Shown piece after piece: positions 26,289 through 33,877 of a stretch of DNA of 64,000 bases (positions are counted from its first letter, which is position 1; every line of letters begins with the position of its first letter). The notes below the pieces were generated by a model. It was not told where the DNA came from, ran no database searches, and saw only the letters and a program-made list of their open reading frames with translations. The translations under genes were made by a program, and so were the position numbers. The stretch is taken from NCBI GenBank assembly GCA_964619125.1, contig CAZUCA010000002.1, forward strand, positions 1-64,000, read 5' to 3'. The DNA is from Owenweeksia sp964619125. Lineage in GTDB: Bacteria; Bacteroidota; Bacteroidia; Flavobacteriales; Schleiferiaceae.

Positions 26289-28205
26289 ATGCATAGTAGC
26301 AAACCACAAAAGACTCACACCACCAGCCATGAAAGCCGGGCAGCCGCAGCTGCGGATAAGGAGGCCCGGCAGCTTTTACAAAAGCAGGAGGAAGGCGTGC
26401 CCTCACCCGACCCTGATCCTGGACCCCCAGTGTCCCCCTATTTCGGCGATGAATACAATTTCGCTGACCCCTCATCCCAAATTGACTGGTTTGGTATGAG
26501 CAGCCCCTATTTTAACCGGGGCATTCCCTGGCAGCGCATGGGCGATACAGAGGCCATTAACCAGCAATGGATGCAAACCTACCAGTTGGGACAGATGATG
26601 GGCCTCGGTGGCGATTTCTCGAGCTGGATGTCGAATACCCTTACCCCAAAGGCTATTGACAATGCCCTGAAACACGACAACCCTACCCACAGCGAACAGA
26701 TAGACTACGAAATGGGCGGTGCCCCCATTATGCTGCCGATACCGGGTATGCATTTCAAACTCAAAATGGGCAGCAGCAACGACCGCTTCGAAAAAGAGGC
26801 GGACGAGGTCTCCGAAAAAGTGATGCGCATGACTGAACCTGCACTACAGCCTAAGTGCAAGGAATGTGAGGAAGAAGAAAAGGCACAAGCCAAACCGCTG
26901 ATTCTGGCCAAAAGTAACCCTGACAGTGGCGAAACCGAGGTGAAGCCCTGGATTGCCAGCCGGATCAATCAAAGCAAGGGCCAGGGCAATGCCCTACCCG
27001 AAAATACCCGCAGTTTTATGGAAAATCGCATGGGTGCCGACCTGAGCAAGGTGCGGATTCATCATTCGTCACCGGCCGTGCAGATGAATAAGGAGCTGAA
27101 CGCCCGTGCTTTTACCGTGGGCAGTGATATCTTCTTTAATGAAGGCGAGTACCAGCCCGGGAGTTACGAAGGCAAAAAACTACTGGCCCACGAGCTGGCC
27201 CACACCATGCAACAAGGGGCGACATTGGAGAGCAACACCGCACAGCCCAGCTTGCAACGCAAGGAGATCGACTATAAACAACTCAGCTGGGCCGACTTTG
27301 AAGGTGCCGCGCCAAGGGGGTCTTCCAACGAGGCCTTTACCTCCAGCAACCTTAAGGATCCGGAGTTGGACAAAATAAAACCCAAGGAGACCAGCTTTAG
27401 TGAAATTGGCAGTTGTGAGGGCGACAAACCCCGCTTCAAAGCCAAAATTGAGTATGATCCCGACCGCTTTGTAGTGAAAGCCACTTTCAACACCACCACA
27501 TCCTGGAAGCAAAGCTGGACCGCAGACAAGGATGTCCAGGAAGCCCGCTGTAAAAGCAAGCTGGTAAACCCCTGTAACAGTGCCATGACCAAGAGTTCCA
27601 AGGAAGGTGCCGTTGCCCAGGTTAAAGCCTGTAAAGAAGCTGCCGCCGAGCTTAAGGACAAAGAGTACCTGACTTTTGAATGTGGGGGCAAGCAGGTAAA
27701 AGTGACCAAAGCAGCGGAATGCGACCCCTTGAAAGAGTGCTTTGAAAAGGCACTGCTTAAAACCGGTACCTGGGAGTACAAGGCCCACACTGGCGCCACC
27801 GTTAGCGCCACCGGCAAAGACGATTGCGACGACAAGGTGCTGAAGGAGTGTAAGACCTCGCTAATGCCCGCCCTGAGTGCTGACCTACTCTCCCACGAGC
27901 AGGGCCACCTGGACATTACCCAGCGCCTGGCCGAACAGATTCAAAAAGACCTGAGGGAGAAGGCGAAGGAAATGACCACCGAAGCCGAAGGCTGCAGTAA
28001 GGAAGAGGCGGAAGCCAATGCCAGGAAAGCGCTTAAAGCCAAAAAGCCCCTGCAATCATTTAAGAAGATCTGGCAGGATGGTAAAAAGAAGCTCAAGACA
28101 GTGCAAACCACCTACGATAGTAAAACGCAGCACAGCGTGGAGCACGACGTGCAGCAGGACTGGAACGTAAAGATCGCCAAGGGGGAGTTTGATGAGGATG
28201 AGTAG
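26289..28205 (+). CDS. Candidate eCIS cargo: DUF4157-DUF922 protein with two HExxH motifs
   Basis: This 638-residue protein is built from modules. Residues 1-160 are unassigned, with a Pro/Asp stretch (PSPDPDPGPP). The DUF4157 entry helix follows (NDRFEKEADEVSEKVMRM), then LQPKCKECEEEEKAQ at 186-200 and the DUF4157 core (about 230-310) with HELAH at 301-305 followed by TMQQ. The C-terminal 310 residues fit DUF922, a predicted zinc protease: LSWADFEGAAP, HEQGH at 536-540 followed by LDIT, and YDSKTQHS near the end. DUF4157 proteins are frequent eCIS cargo. DUF922 here may be the toxic payload and DUF4157 a processing or leader peptidase, by inference. It is the last gene of the run and ends four bases from a convergent kinase gene. 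Confidence 0.85.
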   Translation: MHSSKPQKTHTTSHESRAAAAADKEARQLLQKQEEGVPSPDPDPGPPVSPYFGDEYNFADPSSQIDWFGMSSPYFNRGIPWQRMGDTEAINQQWMQTYQLGQMMGLGGDFSSWMSNTLTPKAIDNALKHDNPTHSEQIDYEMGGAPIMLPIPGMHFKLKMGSSNDRFEKEADEVSEKVMRMTEPALQPKCKECEEEEKAQAKPLILAKSNPDSGETEVKPWIASRINQSKGQGNALPENTRSFMENRMGADLSKVRIHHSSPAVQMNKELNARAFTVGSDIFFNEGEYQPGSYEGKKLLAHELAHTMQQGATLESNTAQPSLQRKEIDYKQLSWADFEGAAPRGSSNEAFTSSNLKDPELDKIKPKETSFSEIGSCEGDKPRFKAKIEYDPDRFVVKATFNTTTSWKQSWTADKDVQEARCKSKLVNPCNSAMTKSSKEGAVAQVKACKEAAAELKDKEYLTFECGGKQVKVTKAAECDPLKECFEKALLKTGTWEYKAHTGATVSATGKDDCDDKVLKECKTSLMPALSADLLSHEQGHLDITQRLAEQIQKDLREKAKEMTTEAEGCSKEEAEANARKALKAKKPLQSFKKIWQDGKKKLKTVQTTYDSKTQHSVEHDVQQDWNVKIAKGEFDEDE

Positions 28206-28209
28206 CCAG

Positions 28210-30207
28210 CTAGGCCGCCGGCAGCCATACCCTGAACGTGGTACCCTTGTTCTGTTCGCTTTCCACCGCAATGGAACCCCGGTTTTCGCGCAGAAACTCG
28301 GCCACGATAATCATTCCCAGGCCGGTCCCTTTTTCGTTTAGGGTTCCCGGGGTGGAAAAGTGCCTTTGGGGATCAAATAGCATTGACACTTCTTCCTTGC
28401 TCATTCCTTTTCCTTCATCCTTAACCGCTATTTCCACTTTACCATCCTTTACGCCCACCGCCACTTCTATCACACCGCCGGGCGGTGAAAACTTAATGGC
28501 ATTACCAAGAAGATTACGGAGGATGATCCCGAGGTGATTGGGATCAACAATAAGGTTGGTACCGGGCGCCACATTAACCCCAAGCTTGAGCTTTTTACCG
28601 TCAATACCTGGCTGCAATTCGGTGATGAGCTTATTCAGCACATGGTTTACTTCCACGCGCTCAAATTCTGTCTGGAGATTCATAAACTGCGACTTACTCC
28701 ACATCAGCAGGTTGTTCATAGAAAAAAGGGTAACCCGGGTTGACTCCCGGATGCTATTCACCACCTCTTTCATGGTTTTATCAAGGAAGGGGTTATCCTC
28801 CAAAATTTGCAGGAAGCTGGCCACCTGGTTAAAGGGCTCTTTGAGGTCGTGGCTGATGATGGAGAAGAGCTTATCCTTACCCTTGTTGATACGGGTCAGC
28901 TCACGGTTACGCTTTTCCAATTCCCGGCTCTTATCGTCGAGCATTTTTTGCTTCAACCCCAGGGCAACCGCCGCCTCTTTACGGCTGCGCAGGTTGCGTA
29001 CCATCTGAAAAATGATCACCATACAAAAGACCAGGGCCAGCGAAACTGTGATCAGCACCACCTTACCTTTAGAGTATTCGGCCTTGAGCAGCCTGGCCTC
29101 AGCGGCCAGTAGCTCATTCTGCTGTTCACTGATGCGATTTTGTGATCGCAGTAGCTGTTCGTTAATCCTGAAACCCTGCAATGAGTCCTTGGCGTCGGTA
29201 TATTCGCGAAACACCCGCATGGCCTGCTGGTACTCCCCCTCTTTTTCGAGGATCTCGGCGTAAACGGCGCTGGCATTTTGGCGCAACAGCAGGTTACCCT
29301 GTTCAACCGAACTTTTATAGGCAGCACCAGCCAGTGCAGAAGCCTTGCGCAAATCATTATTACGGAGGTAAGCCCCGGCCAGGTGTGCCTGGGCGTTGGC
29401 GATAAGGTAGGGGTCTTCGTACCGCAGCGCAATTTGATAAGCAGAGTCCAATAAAAGCTCGGCCCGGGATGATTCATGGAGCGCGAGGCTCACCAAACCC
29501 AGATTTTCATAGGCAAAAACCTGCTCCACTTTATCGTGATCTGTGCGTGCCCCGGCCAGCGCTTCGCGAGCCAATGACCATGCCTCCCTAAATTGCTGCT
29601 TACCCAGCGCCAGCCGTGCTCTTAGGTTGAGTATGGCCGGCTTCAGGTACTCGATTTGATGCTCTTCTACCACCTGCGACGAACGCTTGATATAACTTTC
29701 GAAGTAATCAAGGTTCTGCAAATCCATAAATATGTGAGCGATATTGTAGTACAGACAGGCCCGGTCCACGGGGTAGCTGTCATATTGCCGAAAAAGCGTT
29801 TCCGCCAGTTCATAATAATCGAGGCACTTTTTATAATCACCACGATCGCCATGCACACTTCCCAAAAGCATGTAGGCACCGCCGACAAACTCCGGCAAAT
29901 CTTCCTTTTGGTAAATTTCAAGGCTTTTGTGAATATAGTGGAGAGCCTGATCGAGATCATTGTGATAATAGTAGGCCTGCCCAATAAATTCATAGCCCCG
30001 GGCCGTTAGGTAGTTATCAGCCGAATCAAGGCCGAGTGTCAACAGCTTCCTGCCTAAAGCGAGGGCAGAATCGGTGTTTGATAACAACACTTCATCGTAA
30101 TCTGCTTCTATTGAATTAGCCTGTTCAGTGAGAGTAGACTGGGCCGAAACCCAGAAGCTAAGGGACAGCAAAGCCCAGGAAAAGGCTGCTTTTCGAGTAG
30201 AGGTCAA
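28210..30207 (-). CDS. TPR-containing sensor histidine kinase
   Basis: A 665-residue Bacteroidota-type membrane kinase. A signal peptide (about 1-21) is followed by about six TPR-like helix pairs (about 60-350), a coiled coil, one membrane helix (KVVLITVSLALVFCMVIIF), a second coiled coil and the kinase core. The H-box is IISHDLKEP with His453. Then come the N-box HLGIILRNLLGNAIKFSPPG, G1 DEGKGMS and G2 GTGLGM. The TPRs are predicted to be periplasmic. No receiver domain or response regulator is next to it, so the partner is unknown. It is convergent with the eCIS run, with a four-base gap. Confidence 0.92.
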   Translation of the reverse strand: MTSTRKAAFSWALLSLSFWVSAQSTLTEQANSIEADYDEVLLSNTDSALALGRKLLTLGLDSADNYLTARGYEFIGQAYYYHNDLDQALHYIHKSLEIYQKEDLPEFVGGAYMLLGSVHGDRGDYKKCLDYYELAETLFRQYDSYPVDRACLYYNIAHIFMDLQNLDYFESYIKRSSQVVEEHQIEYLKPAILNLRARLALGKQQFREAWSLAREALAGARTDHDKVEQVFAYENLGLVSLALHESSRAELLLDSAYQIALRYEDPYLIANAQAHLAGAYLRNNDLRKASALAGAAYKSSVEQGNLLLRQNASAVYAEILEKEGEYQQAMRVFREYTDAKDSLQGFRINEQLLRSQNRISEQQNELLAAEARLLKAEYSKGKVVLITVSLALVFCMVIIFQMVRNLRSRKEAAVALGLKQKMLDDKSRELEKRNRELTRINKGKDKLFSIISHDLKEPFNQVASFLQILEDNPFLDKTMKEVVNSIRESTRVTLFSMNNLLMWSKSQFMNLQTEFERVEVNHVLNKLITELQPGIDGKKLKLGVNVAPGTNLIVDPNHLGIILRNLLGNAIKFSPPGGVIEVAVGVKDGKVEIAVKDEGKGMSKEEVSMLFDPQRHFSTPGTLNEKGTGLGMIIVAEFLRENRGSIAVESEQNKGTTFRVWLPAA

Positions 30208-30276
30208 TTAGAGTTAGGTTAAGGTTTCAGAAGGGAAAATACAAAAAACTCATTTTATCGGTTTTTCCTCCGCAAT

Positions 30277-30301
30277 AAAGGGCCTCTGCGCGAGAGCCTT
30301 T
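30277..30301 (-). terminator. Likely terminator after the nitroreductase gene
   Basis: On the minus strand AAAGG-CTCT pairs with AGAG-(GC bulge)-CCTTT around a GCGCG-type loop, followed by TTTATT. It lies 31 bases beyond the nitroreductase stop, at the end of the minus-strand group from 33744. The stem is short with one bulge, so strength is uncertain. Confidence 0.45.
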
Positions 30302-30331
30302 AAACCAAACGGATACCAGCCCGGGTCAGTT

Positions 30332-31003
30332 TCACTCTTCTACAAATTCACTCACCTCGTCCAGGCTTTTGCGTGCCAGCTTTGGCACCATTGCATCGCC
30401 GGCCGGGTAGCCAACCGGAAGCAGTAAAAACGGTTTCTCATTGGCCGGACGCTTTAGAATTTCCGTCAAAAAATTCATAGGGCTGGGAGTATGAGTAAGG
30501 GTAACCAGCCCGGCCTGATGAATGGCCGCGATAAGAAAGCCGCAAGCAATACCCACCGATTCCTGCACGTAGTAGTTTTTGCTTTTCCCTTGCGGAGAAT
30601 CGTCGTAGGACTTTTTAAAAACCACAATCAACCAGGGGGCGACTTCCAAAAAGGGCTTGCGCCAATCGGTACCCAGGGGAGCGAGGTCCCGCAGCCACTC
30701 TTCAGTAGCGCGGTGCTCGTAAAATTCGCGTTCCTCAGTTTCAGCCGCCGCCCTGATCTTTGCCTTTATTGCCGGATTGGCCACTGCTACAAAAGTCCAG
30801 GGCTGCTTGTGGGCACCGCTGGGAGCTGAAGAAGCAGTCATTATCAGGTTTTCTATCACCTCCCGGCTCACCGGGCGGTCACTGAAATCGCGACAGGAAC
30901 GGCGTAAATCGAGCTCCTGATAAAACTGACGGCTACGGGCCAGCAGTTGCTCATCACTGCAATCGGGGCGTTGGTAAGCTATAAATCCGGGAGAATCGGG
31001 CAT
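30332..31003 (-). CDS. Nitroreductase-family flavoprotein, iodotyrosine deiodinase-like
   Basis: The 223-residue product fits the FMN-binding nitroreductase fold: RRSCRDFSDRPV near residues 34-45 and SSAPSGAHKQPW at 58-69 are the FMN-contact blocks. Its lid region resembles iodotyrosine deiodinase (IYD). Glu91, Tyr95 and Lys116 have the same 4- and 21-residue spacing as the substrate-zwitterion triad Glu157-Tyr161-Lys182 of human IYD, and the following LEVAPWLIVVFK matches too. Reductive dehalogenation of halotyrosines is therefore the likely chemistry, as in other bacterial IYD homologues. ATG at 31003 is preferred to GTG at 31039, which adds residues before the family start. Confidence 0.88.
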   Translation of the reverse strand: MPDSPGFIAYQRPDCSDEQLLARSRQFYQELDLRRSCRDFSDRPVSREVIENLIMTASSAPSGAHKQPWTFVAVANPAIKAKIRAAAETEEREFYEHRATEEWLRDLAPLGTDWRKPFLEVAPWLIVVFKKSYDDSPQGKSKNYYVQESVGIACGFLIAAIHQAGLVTLTHTPSPMNFLTEILKRPANEKPFLLLPVGYPAGDAMVPKLARKSLDEVSEFVEE

Positions 31004-31060
31004 GAGAAGGTGCTTTTGCCTCAAATTTAGCAAAGCCACTCAGATCTCATACCAACACCG

Positions 31061-32044
31061 CTAATCCAGTTTTTCGGTGAGCTTGCGCATTACCCGCTTG
31101 GGACTTTTGCCTTCGTACAACACTTTGTAAACAGCGCTGGCAATCGGCATTTTTACCTTGTGCTCTTCCTTGAGCTCACGCACCAGGCTGGCGGCATAGT
31201 AGCCTTCGGCCACCATATTCATTTCGAGCATGGCCGAGCGCACGGTATAGCCTTTGCCAATCATATTGCCAAACATCCGGTTGCGGCTAAACTGTGAATA
31301 GGCCGTTACCAGGAGATCACCGAGGTAGGCCGAACCGTTGATATCGCGCTTGATCGGGTGTACTGCTTTTATAAAGCGCTTCATTTCGCGGATTGCATTG
31401 CTCACCAATACCGCCTGGAAGTTATCGCCATAACCGAGGCCATGGTAAATTCCGGCGGCCAGAGCATAAATATTCTTCAACACCGCCCCGTACTCGGTAC
31501 CATATATATCATCTGACATCTTCACATTAATGAAGTCGCTCTCCATATGGCTGGCCAGGGTTTTTACTTTATCCTGATCCAAACCGGCAATGGTGATGTA
31601 CGAAAGGCGCTCCAGGGCCACCTCTTCCGCGTGGCAGGGTCCGGTAATTACGCCAATGTTCTCCAGTGGCACCTTATAAAATTGGTTGAAAAACTCGCCC
31701 ACGATCAACTTTTCATCGGGCACAATGCCCTTGATGGCCGAAAAAACCAGTTTATTGCTCAAATCGGCATCCAGGTTTTGGAGGGCATTTTTGAGGAAGG
31801 CTGAAGGCACGGCAAAAATGAGGGTGTCAGCCTCTTCTACAATGTGATTGAGGTCGGTGGAAACATCTATTTTTTCCGTCATCAGCTCCACCGAACTGAG
31901 GTACTGCGGATTGTTATGATATTTCTTAATGTGCATAACGCTGTCTTCGTTACGCATCCACCAGCCCACATAATCGTTGTGTTCGGTAAGTATTTTCACA
32001 ATGGCAGTAGCCCAGCTACCCCCACCAATGACGGCAATTCTCAT
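31061..32044 (-). CDS. gpsA: Glycerol-3-phosphate dehydrogenase [NAD(P)+]
   Basis: Reduces dihydroxyacetone phosphate to sn-glycerol-3-phosphate for phospholipid synthesis in the cytoplasm. The start RIAVIGGGSWATA is the Rossmann GxGxWxTA motif; FSAIKGI carries the catalytic-site Lys of the family, GPCHAEEV the GPshaxEv block, and KNIYALAAGIYHGLGYGDN the C-terminal signature with its conserved Lys. The product has 327 residues, a normal length. ATG at 32044 is chosen; a TTG at 32074 would only add a short tail overlapping the upstream peptidase stop. It lies 26 bases downstream of that gene on the same strand. Confidence 0.95.
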   Translation of the reverse strand: MRIAVIGGGSWATAIVKILTEHNDYVGWWMRNEDSVMHIKKYHNNPQYLSSVELMTEKIDVSTDLNHIVEEADTLIFAVPSAFLKNALQNLDADLSNKLVFSAIKGIVPDEKLIVGEFFNQFYKVPLENIGVITGPCHAEEVALERLSYITIAGLDQDKVKTLASHMESDFINVKMSDDIYGTEYGAVLKNIYALAAGIYHGLGYGDNFQAVLVSNAIREMKRFIKAVHPIKRDINGSAYLGDLLVTAYSQFSRNRMFGNMIGKGYTVRSAMLEMNMVAEGYYAASLVRELKEEHKVKMPIASAVYKVLYEGKSPKRVMRKLTEKLD

Positions 32045-32070
32045 GTGTTTGTCGGTTGATTCCTGTGTTG

Positions 32071-33744
32071 TCAAAACTGAAGGGTGGCGGTTAAAGTTTT
32101 CCCATCGCGTTGGAACTCTACCTCGGCCGTATCGCCCTTCTTAAACTGACCCAATGCTTTCATATAACTCATCATGTCCACCACTTTCACCTCACCGAGG
32201 CGGGTTATCACATCTCCCTGCTGTAATTCGGCCCGGGCAGCAGGCTTGTCAGGACTAACGCCATCAATGCGCATACCTTCTCCGTCATACATATAGTCAG
32301 GCATTACGCCCAGAGTAACACTAAAGCTGGGCGCCTTGAGTGATTCAGTAGGGGTTTCAGTAAATGATATGTCCGGCGCGGCAGCCGATTGTTTTATCAA
32401 TTCAAGGATAAAACCCACTACGCTTTCCATCCCGGCGAAATTGATCTTGTCTACGTCGTCGCTGGGTTTGTGGTAATCGCTGTGGGTGCCGGTGAAAAAG
32501 TGCAACACCGGAATTTTCTGATGGTAAAAGTTAGTGTGGTCAGATGGCCCCACCCCGCTCTTGCTGGTTTTAAGCTTCAGGCCATAGCAGTCGATCTTTT
32601 CAAGTAGTTCGGGCCAGGCAGCAGAGGTACCTACCCCGTTTATGGCCAGGAGGCTGTCTTCCATGCGCCCCACCATATCGAGGTTGATCATATAGCGTAA
32701 GGAACGCTTACCCACTGTGGTGTTTTTAGTGAAATGGGCCGAGCCCAGCAGGCCCATTTCCTCGGCCGAAAAGGCCACAAAGCGGAAGTTATATTGCGGA
32801 AATTCTTTAGGGTTTTCACTGATGTAGCGGGCAATTTCAAGCATGGCTGCCACGCCGCTGGCATTGTCATCGGCTCCGTTGTGAATTGCCTCCTCGCCAC
32901 GGTAAAGACTGTTTTCGCCTCCCATGCCCAGGTGGTCATAATGTGCGCCAATCAGCACCGTGTGTTTAGCGCCATGATCGAGTTCCGCTACCACATTGTA
33001 GGCTTCCACCTCGGTTTCGCGCAGCCCTGTTTGCAGTGAAACTTCTCCTCCCTGCTGCAGTTTTGCCGCCAGCTCATTATTGGTCACAAAAACCACCGGC
33101 AAACCTTTAGCCTGAATATTTTTATAACCCGACTGAAGGTCGCTGGCCATGCTACCCAGGTTTACCAATACCACCGCTGCGGCCCCCTTCTTACGGGCTT
33201 TCAGGATTCGCTCTCCCAGGTCGTGATATTTGAGGTATTTGGAGTGGGGGTGAATACCGTCAGGAGAGGAAATGTCCATCACCACCACCCTTTTATCCAG
33301 CTGGTCATCCCCGATTTCTTCGTAATCATTATATCCCAATTCAGGCGCTTCTATGCCAAAGCCTACCGATACCAGGCCGGCCTTTACCCTGCCATTGGTG
33401 CTCCACTGTGCCGGAAAATAATCCTTAAAAAGCTCCCATAGCCGGCCATCAAACATCAGCTGGTTTTTATCATCATCAAAGGCCACTGCCTCCGGCACCA
33501 TAAACTTCTGATAATAGCTGCCGTCAACAGGTCGCAGCTTGATCGCGGCAAAAGCTTCGCGGATATACACCCCCGCCTTGGTGGCGCCCGGAGTACCTGG
33601 TTTACGACCTTTTAATTCATCGGAGGCAAGGTATTCGAGGTGTTGATGAAGCCACCCATTCACCTCAGTATCAAGTTCCGGGCACTGGCCCCAGGCCAAA
33701 TTACTAAGGAGAAAAAGCAGCGGCACTACTACAGCTCGAATCAT
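32071..33744 (-). CDS. Exported M28 zinc aminopeptidase with PA and PDZ domains
   Basis: A 557-residue secreted peptidase. Signal peptide residues 1-19 end in AWG/Q. A PA-type insert lies at about 120-240. The M28 core carries the metal-binding set: GAHYDHLG (His), DDNASG (bridging Asp), AEEMGLLGS (catalytic and metal Glu), NLDMVGR (Asp) and THSDYHKPSD (His). A C-terminal PDZ domain (about 470-557) may bind substrate or partners. Family members release N-terminal residues from peptides in the periplasm or outside the cell. A TATCTTTG element 23 bases upstream is a likely promoter for this gene and perhaps gpsA and the nitroreductase. Confidence 0.93.
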   Translation of the reverse strand: MIRAVVVPLLFLLSNLAWGQCPELDTEVNGWLHQHLEYLASDELKGRKPGTPGATKAGVYIREAFAAIKLRPVDGSYYQKFMVPEAVAFDDDKNQLMFDGRLWELFKDYFPAQWSTNGRVKAGLVSVGFGIEAPELGYNDYEEIGDDQLDKRVVVMDISSPDGIHPHSKYLKYHDLGERILKARKKGAAAVVLVNLGSMASDLQSGYKNIQAKGLPVVFVTNNELAAKLQQGGEVSLQTGLRETEVEAYNVVAELDHGAKHTVLIGAHYDHLGMGGENSLYRGEEAIHNGADDNASGVAAMLEIARYISENPKEFPQYNFRFVAFSAEEMGLLGSAHFTKNTTVGKRSLRYMINLDMVGRMEDSLLAINGVGTSAAWPELLEKIDCYGLKLKTSKSGVGPSDHTNFYHQKIPVLHFFTGTHSDYHKPSDDVDKINFAGMESVVGFILELIKQSAAAPDISFTETPTESLKAPSFSVTLGVMPDYMYDGEGMRIDGVSPDKPAARAELQQGDVITRLGEVKVVDMMSYMKALGQFKKGDTAEVEFQRDGKTLTATLQF

Positions 33745-33766
33745 GATAAAGGGTGTTTTACAGCGC

Positions 33767-33774
33767 CAAAGATA
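33767..33774 (-). promoter_or_regulatory. -7 promoter element for the M28 peptidase gene
   Basis: On the minus strand TATCTTTG is a full match to the Bacteroidota -7 consensus TAnnTTTG and lies 23 bases before the ATG. The upstream -33 region is T-rich but has no clear TTTG. Confidence 0.5.
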
Positions 33775-33877
33775 GCAAGTATGTTATGCGGTATTAAAGG
33801 GATTGCCGTTAAGAACTATTTCGTCTTTGGCTTCGGGGGATGGCAGCTCTTTCTATTTTTACGAAAAATTTCAGCCA

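Noticed and set aside
2589..28205. Type VI secretion system or contractile prophage as the identity of the cluster
   Set aside because: T6SS membrane-complex proteins (TssJ, TssL, TssM) and ClpV are missing, and so are capsid, portal, terminase, lysis and integrase genes. DUF4255, DUF5908, the CIS tape-measure family and the Pvc15-type ATPase are eCIS markers.
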